NCBI GenBank assembly: GCA_039602395.1
Contig: JBCNJP010000003.1
Span: 68,111,917-68,175,916 of the forward strand
DNA: 64,000 nt
Source: Deinandra increscens subsp. villosa
Taxonomy: Eukaryota > Streptophyta > Magnoliopsida > Asterales > Asteraceae
Direction: 5' to 3'
Part shown: positions 9,677-20,010 of the stretch, one piece after another
Numbering within the stretch: the stretch's first letter is position 1
Layout: the number at the start of each line of letters is the position of its first letter
Notes under the pieces: model-generated
What the model saw: the letters and a program-made list of their open reading frames with translations, nothing else
Told to the model about the DNA's origin: nothing
The model's database searches: none
Made by a program: the position numbers and the translations under genes

Positions 9677-11579
9677 GATCTATTACCGTAACCCCGGCTT
9701 TTTACAGTTAATGTCACACGAGGTCGTTCTAGAGGTCGTTCACAATCACAACACATAGAGCACATACGTTCACATAACAAATCACAATTAACAACAAAGA
9801 GTTCGCATGTAGTTTTCGAGTAAATAATATCGAGTGAGGGTTTTGAATACGATACATGTTGCACCCTAAAACATTGAGATGAAAGAGGGGCTATGAATAC
9901 TCACCTGATGGAGGAGACACAATCTGAGAGAAATAACACCATGAAACGAAGAAAGATAGACCCGACGATAATCTTGACGACTAGCGAGATAGAGAAAGAA
10001 TAAATAAATATTTAAATAATGAATAAGTAATTTAATTCACGACACGACCGACTCGACGACTCGATGGTGATTCGGTGAGATGATACGTACGACAAGGGTC
10101 CAAATTCTAATACTAAAGGTAAGGTTAAAGGGTCCTAATTTGACTACTAATATGAAAGTCAAACATGATCGAACATAAGTCATCATGGTCAAACAGAAGT
10201 CAACATGGTCAAACAAGATTCAAGGTACTTTAAATTTTAACATACGAGACCAGATCTAACATACTTTACTATGGATTATATATATTTATATGAATCTAGC
10301 ATGGACCTAGTCAAATTTACCATGTATTAGTCAAATCTAGCATGATAGTCAACTTTTGGGCATAAAACAAACCCTAATCAGCATGCATGGGTGAATCTAA
10401 CTTCATCAACACTTAAAAGTACATAATTTGATGATCTCACATATAGAACTAACATTACATATTAAGAATATTATAGATCTAAACATTTTATGATGTAAAA
10501 ATGTCATCTTGATGGTTATGACACACAATTCTAGCCCTAGATGACACACATCTTGAGATCTAGTCATTTTAACACATGAAACCCAACCTTGATGCTCATA
10601 ACACATGGATCTGGTCCTAAACATCATTCATGAGGTAGATCAAGTCCATTTGAAACATAAAAATGAAATCTTTGTGAGAAAATCCCTAGATCTAGCCCTA
10701 GATGACATGCTTTCCATAGATCTAGTCATGTTGGCACATAAAAATCCAATATTGATCAAAGAAGCCCTAGATCTATAACATATTAATGATTCATCATGTC
10801 TAAATCTCAGATCTATACTAAAGGTTGCAACTTTCATGAAAATCCATACATCAAATTGCATGAAAAACCTAGATCTATAGAGATTTCATCATGGATTCAA
10901 GTTAAATGACAAGATCAAGCATAAAGGTGGGATCTTTAATCATAAAACCCTAGATCTATCACTTATAACATGTATTCAAGCCAAATATCATATAAATTTT
11001 AGACCTTGATGGAAGTAATGAAGCAAGAAACTTGGGCCTTGAATCTTCAAAGATCTTCACCTTTAATGTTTACAGTCGTTCATGGTCGTTTGGGAGGAGA
11101 TGGGGGCTGGAAATGAGGAGTTGGGGGCTTAAGATGCTTAAATAGGTGGAAAATTAGGGTTTTGCTGGAATGGTGCTTCCTAGCGTATCGCCTAGGATTC
11201 CCTGGAGCTCTAGGCGATACGCCTAGAGCCTCCTGGACGGCTCCTTGGCTTTTCGCTTTGTTCCGCGCTCTAGATTTGTCGTTTTTTGTTGTTTTTTAGC
11301 CCCGTTTTCTCCCAAATCACCCAAACCATCCTCCCGACATGTTAACCACATGAAATCCACTCAAAATGATTATAAATACATCACGTAGTTCAATCGTATG
11401 CGCAAATTAGGTCAAAACATGCAATTTTGGTCGGTTTTGGCGTACGTATCGATTTAGGGCAATTCACCAACGATTCGCGACTCAATCAAGTGCGTGATGA
11501 CTCGTGACATTATAATTGATTATTAGGCTCATAAAAATATTGAATTTGATATATAGTGACAAAATATGAGATTCCCGAT
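9677..11579 (-). mobile_element. Tekay/Del-like gypsy LTR, 3' part
   Basis: Part of a long LTR on the minus strand. The region 11160-11579 matches 26950-27336 in reverse, where the LTR start and polypurine tract are clear. The rest (9677-11160) has no partner in this window: it is AT-rich, with many AGATCTAG-like words and no ORF of note. Its 3' end is not certain because TRIM array 1 abuts it. It continues across a MULE at 12425-12677. Confidence 0.6.
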
Positions 11580-12414
11580 GGGGCATTGCATATTTCCCTC
11601 TATAAACTTTAAAAATTGCATATATACCCGATCAAACAATTTAATTGCATATATCCCCTCCCTTATTGAAATATATTGCAAATTTACCCATTTTAGTTTA
11701 TTTTATTTAAAATAAATTATAAAATGACTATTTTACCCTTATATAGTCAAATTATATAAAGTACATATACCCCTATTATTCCATACATTGTAAATTGCAT
11801 ATATAGACATTTATCTTTTTTTGCTCTTTTATTAAGTTTTTTGTTCGTTTTTCTTCATTATTTTTTTTTCCGTTTAGTTTTCTTTTTATCAAAATTAAAC
11901 AATTACACGTTTAAAATCCTAAATCTCTACATATAATAAGTAAAATCAAACAATTACATCAGTTTTTGTGTGATAGAATCACTAGGTAAAACATGTTGCA
12001 ATAGACTTTGGTAAAAAAAAAAAAAACAAACATATACACTTTCATGGATGCTTCCATAAGTTTCTTATAGAATTGGTATACAAAAGGATCTGTACATTTC
12101 TGGACAAAAAGAAAGTTAAAAAAATTCCATTTAAAAAAGATCTGTACACTTATGTAGGTTTTTTATGTTGGTAAATCACTGCTTTTCAATTACAAAATCG
12201 AATGAAGAAAAGTGGACGTCAGGTCGCAGAGGTAGAAATCCAATGTTCGTTGAGAAGAACTGGGTTACCTAAAATGAAATTGTTTTCATCTTTTTAGGGG
12301 TAGTTTTATCCATAATCAAAATTCATTAAAGATTGGGTAAATATGCAATTAATTATTTAGGTTGGGTAAATATGCAATTAAGGTTCAAAATAGGGGGATA
12401 TATGCAATTTTTCC
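11580..12414. mobile_element. Non-autonomous MULE-like element
   Basis: 835-bp AT-rich insertion with imperfect terminal inverted repeats (GGGGCATTGCATATTTCCC at the left; GGAAAAATTGCATATATCCC as reverse complement of the right end), flanked by the direct repeat GATTCCCGAT (11570-11579 and 12415-12424). The other copy of this LTR, at about 26935-26955, is uninterrupted at the same place. Repeats of 9-11 bp are typical of Mutator-like elements. No transposase. It carries repeated TTGCATATATMCCC words. Confidence 0.75.
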
Positions 12415-12424
12415 GATTCCCGAT

Positions 12425-12677
12425 AGACGACGGATCGCGTACCAAAATCGCGTAAAAACCCGAAATTGCTTTATTTTCAATTCGAGACACCCAATTTGGT
12501 TCCAATTGATTGTAATTAAGTATCCGGTTTCGAAAATTGATTATAAATCATTTAGATTCACTAATCGGGGTGTAAACACCCAAAAATTCTCTTGGTTTTC
12601 AGTAATTTTCAAATCGGTAAATCGCGTAAGTTCAAAACGGATCGGATTTCTCAATCGGATAATTTGCAAATGTTACA
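12425..12677 (-). mobile_element. Tekay/Del-like gypsy LTR, 5' part
   Basis: Start of the long LTR on the minus strand: its 5' end is TGTAACATTTGC read leftward from 12677, identical in kind to the LTR start at 26686. It abuts a Tat LTR fragment at 12678, so the Tekay-like LTR was inserted into, or joined to, that Tat LTR. Confidence 0.7.
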
Positions 12678-13064
12678 CCTAAGTATTTATACGCGGCATA
12701 GGACTTAGTTTTTTCACTCTCCCGATCACATGTATTCACACTACCACATAGCAATCAAGCCGTAAACACTTGTACTCGGAATATTTTACTTAGCAATAAA
12801 TAGGCAACGTGTATTATCGTTGCCGAAGGGGTTTTTTATGCTGGCAATCCTTGAAGACATTCAAGGATTAAGGGCTTTTCCCCCTTTCAAATCTCGTTAT
12901 TCTTGGTTGCATTCAGGGAAGTGTACACTTGTGTTTCCATTTATATAAACTAAACCTTGAATTTCAACAAACTAATCTGATTCTTGATATCCTACATCCA
13001 GGGGACCATACCTCACAAACGAATTTGGTTACCTAATTTAGCTTCATAATTTTTGACCAAAACA
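12678..13064 (+). mobile_element. Tat-lineage LTR fragment (3' part)
   Basis: Matches the 3' half of the Tat LTR at 30462-31213 in reverse, ending TTTTGACCAAAACA at 13064. Truncated at its left by the Tekay-like LTR. It keeps about 34 bp (around 12730-12765) that the 30462-31213 LTR has lost. Confidence 0.75.
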
Positions 13065-13069
13065 ATAAG
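13065..13069. other. Tat target-site duplication ATAAG in duplicated junction
   Basis: ATAAG, the reverse complement of CTTAT found at 30457-30461 and 53395-53399, directly after the Tat LTR end. It shows that this copy was duplicated after the Tat insertion. Confidence 0.65.
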
Positions 13070-13710
13070 AGAGAATTGATGTGAGTGGATATAATGGTAT
13101 GGCTTACTTGATAATGTATTTTTGATGATATCTATGAAAGCTTTAAAACGCCATAATATTCATGTAAAGTAAGTTCCCAAGAACATTATAATTGTTGTAT
13201 ATAAATTCGGATCTAAATATGTTATGAGTATTGTATATGTTAATTACATTTATATTGTTGGAACTCCTCATGAGTTTCCTAATAATGTGAAATGCTCAAA
13301 AGATGATTTAAAATGTAAGACTTTTGGAATACTATGTCTTGTCTTGAGTTATACATTTAATATCTTAAAGGTAGAATTTGTGTGCATCGATGAACATCAC
13401 ATGGTCATAATAAAGCTACAACATACATTGAAAATGAATTGATGTTATATCTTTATAATTGATTTGCTATATGCTCAAATTATGTACTAAACTCATGAAA
13501 ATTGAATGCATACAAAATTACTCAAGATGGAAAGAAGTCCCCAATGGACTCTAGATGGATTCTAAAGGTCTAAAGGATTTATAAAAAACATGAGAGATAT
13601 ATTATATAAGGTTAACAAGTTTTGTAGCGGTTGATATAATCGATTTATGAAGATACATGGTTTATATGTTTTATTAGTAGACAATTCTCTGGTTTTACAA
13701 CTTTTACGCT

Positions 13711-14067
13711 GTGTTCCCGAGTTTACTTAAGGAGGGAAAAGAAGAGAAGAGAAAGGAAAGGAAGAGAAAGGAAAGGAAGAGAAAGGAAGAGAAAGGAAAG
13801 GAAGAGAAAGGAAAGGAAGAGAAAGGAAGAGAAGGGGAGTGATTCCTTTCCTTCCAAATCCTTCCGATTTGGAAGGAAAGAAAAACAATAGAAAATGAAC
13901 TAACTTTCCCTCCCCTTCCCTCCCCTTCTCTCCTTTAATGAAACTCGGGAACACAACTTTTTTTGTTTCCTTCCCTTTCCCTTCTTAAGTGAAACTCAGG
14001 AACATAAATTTTTTTAAACTTACTTCCCTTTCCTTTCCTTTCCCTCGTTAAATGAACTCGGGAACAC
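13711..14067. mobile_element. Purine-rich MITE with GTGTTCCCGAGTT ends
   Basis: 357-bp insertion bounded by GTGTTCCCGAGTT and AACTCGGGAACAC. The left half is a GGAAAGGAAGAGAAA-type purine run; the right half holds two further internal copies of the end motif (near 13945 and 13995). The inverted duplicate of this locus (about 29820-29835) lacks it, giving an empty site. No clear target duplication; superfamily unknown. Confidence 0.65.
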
Positions 14068-14808
14068 ATCGTTATAGTTTATGCTGATCATATCTCATGA
14101 AGAGATTAAAAGTTTGTATAAAGATATATTTTATCGATCAACCTACCATCTAGAAGATGCTAAAGAATAAAATATAGGAAGGCTCATCTTTTTAGTACGT
14201 TATAGATTGTCAAATTACTTGATAAAGAAAATGAGCATTTTCAGATTACAAGAAAATCTTGATTTGAAAGTACTACAACTATATGCGCTTGATGCATTGA
14301 TATTTATTTTGAGATACACCATAAGTATAAATGTATCAACATGATATAAACTATCTATAACGATGAGACGCTAGAATGAGTTATACTAATATTTTGAAGG
14401 TATGAAAGATACCGGTTTATATTTTACAAACCCATCAAAACAAGTTTAGTTAGTTTTACATATGCAGATAAAGTAACACAACACAATTGTGATTCTTGTG
14501 GCATTTGTTTACTATTGGATGCAACAAAAGTTTACATGAAAAGCATACAGCATTGTTCCGATAAAGAATTACGATTGCACATCATGGGACCAATCGACGG
14601 TCTTATATGAAGAGTGTGACATGTATTGTCGAAATTAAGTAAGGATATACATTGGTGTAGAAAGAGACTTGTTTATCAAACCAGTTTCGACTTCAACATT
14701 TATGAATCTTGTTCATGGGACCAAGCATGTTTACTTGAGGATCTTAGTTATAATCATCATGGGAGACAATACGCGCTGCACTCTTTTCTCTTAGCTATGG
14801 TTTTGTCC

Positions 14809-14957
14809 CACTGGGTTTTTCTGGCAAGGTTTTTAATGAGGCAACACCTTAAAGCGTATGAAGTTGATAACCAATGGGGAGTGTCACTGGGTTTTTCTGA
14901 CAAGGTTTTTAATGAGGCAACACCTTAAAGCGTATGAAGTTGATAACCAATGGGGAG
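14809..14957 (+). repeat. 76-bp tandem duplication covering the polypurine tract
   Basis: Two copies (from 14809 and from 14885) of a 76-bp unit starting CACTGGGTTTTTCTG and ending AATGGGGAGTGT. The unit includes the polypurine tract upstream of the LTR. The reverse copy of the locus (28934-29085) has the same duplication. Confidence 0.75.
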
Positions 14958-15142
14958 TGTTATAAATATAGATTATTGTGGTTATCAATGCCTAAAATAT
15001 ACTAGTTTCTTCTCTAAGTTTTCTACGCCTATATATACTTTATCGTATCTTATTATATGATGTACCTATCAATAAAATATCAGATATATTTTTCTCTTTA
15101 TTATTCTCATATTGTTTACTACTGGACTGGTGTTTTACAACA
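14958..15142 (+). mobile_element. Short copia LTR (185 bp)
   Basis: Starts TGTTATAAATATAG after the polypurine tract and ends GTTTTACAACA (TGTT/AACA ends). Flanked on the right by TAATT. The reverse copy is 28749-28933, also 185 bp and also flanked by AATTA. Confidence 0.75.
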
Positions 15143-15836
15143 TAATTGAGTTTTTTAGTTGGGGATTTGACCCTTTTTATATCATATAGAATTTATGAGT
15201 AGAATAATAGTTCATGCAAACTTTTTCATATTTGACTAGCTTATATATTACATTTAGCATTTTTTATTAGTCATAGTGTGTTTTGGCTAAGGCTGGAAAA
15301 TTGGGTACCTGTTTAGACACGATAAGAACTGTTTAACAAAAAAATACACTATGCAATTTTATACTTTTTTAGTATTCTAGGGTTCATCATTTAACTTTTT
15401 TGATACATAAAACATATAACTGCCACGCTTAAACCACCAAAGCCAAGTGTAAAATGAGTCGTTTTCATGTTTGATATTTGTGTTAATCGTGTCGTTTCTA
15501 ACCTATTTAACACAATAAGACACGAATTGCCAGCCTTAGTTTTGGACTATTATTTTAAGGCCCAAAAGTGCTTGAAAAGCCCAAACCATGAAACTAAAAA
15601 GAACCAAATTGTTCATAACGGTTCGGTTTGGTTCGGCTTCAAATTTCAACAGTTCAGTTCTTGTTTTCAATATTCAAAAACCATAAGTAACAATTTTGCT
15701 CAGCTTTGACCTAAAAGCTATTAAAATCAGACTACAAACACTTCTAATAGATACTGAGTATAATCTCGCTAAATAAAAGTGTGACGATTTATCAATTAAA
15801 AAAAATATTAATAGACCACTTTTAGTTAGATGTTAT
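15143..15836. other. Flank DNA between copia relic and hAT-like element
   Basis: Contains a MITE (15288-15538). About 460 bp (15143-15604) are missing from the corresponding right copy; the rest (15605-15836) matches 28528-28743 in reverse. It has no coding evidence; a 15467-15709 frame lies across the MITE and is accidental. Confidence 0.55.
15288..15538. mobile_element. hAT-type MITE
   Basis: 251 bp with ends TAAGGCTGGAAAATTGG and, reversed, TAAGGCTGGCAATTCG. Flanks GTTTTGGC (15280-15287) and GTTTTGGA (15539-15546) match at 7 of 8 bases, the 8-bp target duplication expected for hAT elements. Contains CGTGTC/GACACG words. No coding. Confidence 0.75.
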
Positions 15837-16802
15837 CAAATAAACTGGTTGTAGGGCAAGTTGGACATCCAAAAACCTAAATTGGTTACTTATAAAACCG
15901 GTTTGGTCTGGACACGCCCCGCCGGTTAGACATCAATTAATGTTTAATAAAAAAACCAGTTACAGGAACCGGTTAAAAACACGGTTACCAACCGATTTAT
16001 ACCTAGCCGTTTGATAACGGTAATATGACCGTTTGGCACCCAATTTTAACTGTTTTTTTTTTGGTATTTTATTTTGGCATTTTATACCCCCTAAGGTAGT
16101 ATAAATACATGGTGTTGGTTTGGTTTAGTTTACAACCAATCCCTACTCTCTCTAATATCCAATATAGTGAAATAAATGCTCAAAATCCTCAAATGGAGAA
16201 CCAAGTTCGTGAAGTCTTTCCAACGAAATGAAACCCGGAAGTTTGCCAACATTACGATATGTGTGTGATGATAAAGGGGTCAAACAAGGCTTGGTGCAAG
16301 TTATGTGACCAGTTAATGAATGCAAAATCAAACTCAACTTTGAGACAACACATTGAGTACCCTCATTCTGTTGTAAGTAAAACACAACTAGCTAAACTCT
16401 CAACCTCAAAGCCAAGTGGCGATGATAAGTAAAACAACACGTTGAGGCGTTGTTAAGTGAAGCACCTTCATTACTTCGAGTTCTTTTTTTAGTGTGTGAG
16501 TTTTAATCTCTTTTGTATGTTTTGTGCTTGAACATGAAGTTTAAATAAGAATGAAGGCTTTTTATATTTGTTATAGAAGTTGGGTTTGTTTTGTTTTTGT
16601 TTTTGTTTTTTTTAATAATAAGGCATAAAAATATCACAATTAAACAATAACCGGAAAACCGGTTATTATACGGATTAAGTGGAACTGGTTTATAACCGGT
16701 TCTCACTGGTTAAGCATTTCTTGTTCAAGAACCGGTTCATAACCTAACCGGTATTATATACAGCCGGTTTTGACCAGTCAATACTCCCAACCGGAACCGA
16801 TT
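15837..16802 (-). mobile_element. Non-autonomous hAT-like element, copy 2 (5' truncated)
   Basis: Reverse copy of 27560-28527. It lacks the first 30 or so bases and ends (minus-strand reading) at 15837 with TAGATGTT on the plus strand, next to ACTTTTAGT. Contains the conserved 77-codon frame at 16152-16385. A T/G-rich tract near 16570-16612 corresponds to the A/C-rich tract of the other copies. Confidence 0.55.
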
Positions 16803-16819
16803 AATAGACCACTTTTAGT

Positions 16820-17074
16820 TAGATGTGATCAAATAAACTAGTTGTATGGCAAGTTGTACTTCCAAAAACCTAAACCGGTTGCTTATAAAACCGGTTTGGT
16901 CTGGACTCGCCCCGCCGGTTAGACATCAATTAATGTTTAATAAAAAAATCGGTTATAGGAACCGGTTAAAAACACCGGTTACCAACCGGTTTAATACCTA
17001 GCCGTTTGATAACGGTTATATGACCGTTTGGCACCCAATTTTAACCTTTTTTTTGGTTTTTTTTTGACATTTTA
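16820..17074 (-). mobile_element. Non-autonomous hAT-like element, copy 1, right part
   Basis: Matches the right-hand third of the intact copy (28270-28527) in reverse, from TAAAATGTCAAAA inward. It is the missing right half of the element whose left half is at 8122-8868. The short segment 16803-16819 is host flank (ACTAAAAGTGG-type in reverse) leading into copy 2. Confidence 0.55.
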
Positions 17075-17472
17075 TGTAACATCCCACATTGGTGGGGAGG
17101 AGAACTAAGCATGCCTTTATAAGGGTGTGGATACCTCCCCCACCAAGACGCGTTTTAAATCCGTGAGGGGCGGATGTCTGAGGGCATGCCGGCTACCAAA
17201 GCGGACAATATCTTGGTGCGACGGACCTGGGCTGTTACAAATGGTATCAGAGCCGGTCGTCGGCCAGTGTGCCAGCGAGGACTCTGGTCCCCTAAGGGGG
17301 GAGGATTGTAACATCCCACATTAGTGGGGAGGGGAACTAAGCATGCCTTTATAAGGGTGTGGATACCTCCCCCACCAAGACGCGTTTTAAAACCGTGAGG
17401 GGCGGATGCCTGAGGGCATGCCGGCTGCCAAAGCGGACAATATCTTGGTTGCGACGGGTCTGGGCTGTTACA
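17075..17472 (+). mobile_element. TRIM unit with two LTRs
   Basis: LTRs 17075-17239 and 17307-17472, internal domain 17240-17306 with primer binding site TGGTATCAGAGCC (17242) and polypurine tract before 17307. The left flank is TTTTA inside a hAT-like element; the right flank is TAAAT in a different element, so the unit does not have matching target duplications. Confidence 0.85.
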
Positions 17473-17719
17473 TAAATGGTACGTAAGGCACCATTTCTAA
17501 GGAAAGAGGCTAGGAAGCCTCAAGTGATTCGTGTATAGGTGCGTGCTAAGCGATAAGGGCAAAGATTAAACATGCATGATTAAGAAGCAATTTATAGGAC
17601 ATATAATTCATATAGGCATGCTATGCATGAGGCACTCATGCAGGACACCTAAGGCATAAGTCTAGGTCAAGCCGGTTCTAATAACCTAGATCCCTATAGC
17701 CGTGGCTCTAATACCAATC
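17473..17719 (-). mobile_element. Gypsy leader fragment with mutated primer binding site
   Basis: Minus-strand untranslated leader of a gypsy element. The primer binding site lies at 17704-17716, reading TTGGTATTAGAGCC on the minus strand, one base different from the initiator tRNA-Met complement. No gag is present; the fragment ends at the TRIM. Confidence 0.6.
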
Positions 17720-18187
17720 TGTCACACCCCGACCAACGGCAGAATACATCGGGGCATGATGATTGTCCAGATGCACACAACACTAATTAATGTTGCGATA
17801 TTTTTAATCAACCCATTTTAAAGATAATTCGAAATTCAATACAATACAAGACATAATACATCAATAAAGAAACAATAATTAATCTGGTCACACTAAGTCT
17901 GCATGCGATCCTATGGTGTCATCAGCAATAAGTCATCAACTAACGGCGAATCCTCCAACATGTATAAAATAAAGGTCAACTACGAATAGTTGGTAAGTAA
18001 ACATAGGTTTAGTATACTACATAGATTAAAAACATGTGAGCCAATGAGTTAAGAGCAATCGAGTAGAGAAAACCAGTAAATGAGATAGAGCAAATAAACT
18101 GCATGAACCAACCTTGACCTCAAGGTTTCCAATCACAAGGCACCACACGCGAGGCAGGCCAAGTGGGCTTGTCAAGCCAATAGATCT
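17720..18187 (-). mobile_element. Gypsy LTR fragment (3' end)
   Basis: LTR ends TCGGGGTGTGACA read leftward, followed two bases later by the primer binding site. The 5' part is missing; the fragment stops at the TRIM array at 18188. The GGGTGTGACA end resembles that of the large LTR ending at 25587, but the bodies were not seen to match. Confidence 0.6.
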
Positions 18188-19447
18188 TGTAACAGCCCAG
18201 ACCCGTCGCAACCAAGATATTGTCCGCTTTGGCAGCCGGCATGCCCTCAGGCATCCGCCCCTCACGGTTTTAAAACGCGTCTTGTTAGGGGAGGTATCCA
18301 CACCCTTATAAAGCGGTGCTTAGTTCTCCTCCCCACCAATGTGGGATGTTACAATCCTCCCCCCTTAGGGGACCAGCGTCCTCGCTGGCACACTGGCCGA
18401 CGACTGGCTCTGATACCATCTGTAACAGCCCAGACCCGTCGTACCAAGATATTGTCCGCTTTGGCAGCCGGCATGCCCTCAGGCATCCGCCCTCATGGTT
18501 TTAAAACGCGTCTTGATAGGGGAGGTATCCACACCCTTATAAAGCGGTGCTTAGTTCTCCTCCCCACCAATGTGGGATGTTACAATCCTCCCCCCTTAGG
18601 GGACCAGCGTCCTCGCTGGCACACTGGCCGACGACTGGCTCTGATACCATCTGTAACAGCCCAGACCCGTCGCAACCAAGATATTGTCCGCTTTGGCAGC
18701 CGGCATGCACTCAGGCATCTGCCCTCACGGTTTTAAAACGCGTCTTGGTGGGGGAGGTATCCACACCCTTATAAAGGCATGCTTAGTTCCCCTCCCCACC
18801 AATGTGGGATACCATCTGTAACAGCCCAGACTCGTCGCAACCAAGATATTGTCCGCTTTGGCAGCCGGCATGCCCTCAGGCATCCGCCCCTCACGGATTT
18901 AAAACGCGTCTTGGTGGGGGAGGTATCCACACCCTTATAAAGGCATGCTTAGTTCCCCTTCCCCACCAATGTGGGATGTTACAATCCTCCCCCCTTAGGG
19001 GACCAGCGTCCTCGCTGGAACACTGGCCGACGACCAGCTCTGATACCATCTGTAACAGCCCAGACCCGTCGCAACCAAGATATTGTCCGCTTTGGTAGCC
19101 GGCATGCCCTCAGGCATCCGCCCTCACGGTTTTAAAATGCGTCTTGGTGGGGGAGGTATCCACACCCTTATAAAAGCCATGCTTAGTTCCCCTCCCCACC
19201 AATGTGGGATGTTACAATCCTCCCCCCTTAGGGGACCATTGTCCTCGCTGGCACACTGGCCGACGACCGGCTCTGATACAATCTGTAACAGCCCAGACCC
19301 GTCGTACCAAGATATTGTCCGCTTTGGCAGCCGGCATGCCCTCAGGCATCCGCCCTCACGGTTTTAAAACGCGTCTTGATAGGGGAGGTATCCACACCCT
19401 TATAAAGCGGTGCTTAGTTCTCCTCCCCAACAATGTGGGATGTTACA
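18188..19447 (-). mobile_element. TRIM array 2: six LTRs in tandem
   Basis: Minus-oriented LTRs at 18188-18353, 18421-18584, 18652-18810 (end lost), 18817-18983, 19051-19216 and 19284-19447, separated by internal domains of about 67 bp with primer binding site (GGCTCTGATACCA) and polypurine tract. Between LTRs 3 and 4 only ACCATC remains: a deletion joined GTGGGAT to the GAT of CTGATACCATC. LTRs differ at several positions (AAGCGGTGC versus AAGGCATGC; CTTGATAGG versus CTTGGTGGG), so at least two LTR variants alternate. Frames here are accidental. Confidence 0.9.
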
Positions 19448-20010
19448 ATTTAGGATGTTGATTTTCGATTTTATGATCTCGTCAGACATGGGGCCTTAGT
19501 GATTGACATGTAGTAATTGTAAGGGTGAAAGCACCGGTAGTTGGGGTCTCTAACTGGAAAATCGTTGCGTACAAATTTAAATTGACGGATCCGGACGCTT
19601 ACCTGGGACGCCCTGATGAGAGTGCTGAAACCTATTAGGACAAAGCATGTCAAACGCCAGGATCATACTCTGATTAGTCACGGTTGTAGTTTCCCACTCG
19701 GGAAATGAGGGCCATTCCGTATGTTTTTCAAAAATCATTCGATTTTGTGTTTTACGCGCTGTATGTAAAATTTTCAATAACCTATGATAATCTGAGTTAC
19801 ACCATCTCACTATCACACACTTAACCTTTTATGACCTAAATGGATTTCAATCTAATTTCTCGTTTTACATGTTGGTGATTTTATGATTTTCCCCTATGAT
19901 TCTCTGTATTTTATGATTTATCAAATCAGTTGTCGCATAATTTAAAAAAAAAATCGGTCACTCACCCTAATGTACCCATTGTCTCATGATTGTTCCTCTC
20001 TTTTCTCAGC
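19448..20010 (+). other. Untranslated part of the Tekay/Del-like element
   Basis: No ORF, primer site or repeat partner seen. It lies directly before the gag-like ORF and is probably leader or LTR remainder of the same element. A polypyrimidine stretch with TTTTCTCAG precedes the ATG at 20011 and could be a splice acceptor. Confidence 0.4.

Larger units (their letters stand above)
13070..14957 (+). pseudogene. Decayed Ty1/copia pol relic (RT to 3' end)
   Basis: Relic of copia reverse transcriptase and RNase H. The frame at 13224-13442 reads IVYVNYIYIVGTPHEFPN, a degenerate form of the copia RT segment around the YVDD box (here YVNY), followed by remnants of the downstream LGLQIEHL-like region. 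Later parts (14100-14640) are further decayed RNase H. From 14660 it shows the non-coding 3' segment typical of such copia elements, then a polypurine tract and LTR. Many stops and shifts; certainly dead. The reverse copy is at 28934-30456. Confidence 0.7.

Noticed and set aside
8987..9864. Overlapping ORFs of 60-167 codons in the TRIM arrays, on either strand
   Set aside because: They repeat with every LTR, span LTR and internal domain alike and resemble no protein; TRIMs are non-coding.
12362..12682. 106-codon ORF across the MULE/LTR border
   Set aside because: Crosses two unrelated elements and a target duplication; accidental.
13727..13954. Phe/Leu/Pro-rich ORF on the minus strand
   Set aside because: Is the complement of a purine-rich MITE run; low complexity.
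18188..19447. CRISPR-like look of regularly spaced repeats
   Set aside because: Repeats are 165-bp LTRs with primer site and polypurine tract between them, in plant DNA; no short repeats with unique spacers and no cas genes.
9037..19447. TRIM LTRs as Cassandra-type elements with a 5S rRNA-like promoter
   Set aside because: I could not see 5S internal promoter boxes in the LTR; length and ends alone do not justify that name.
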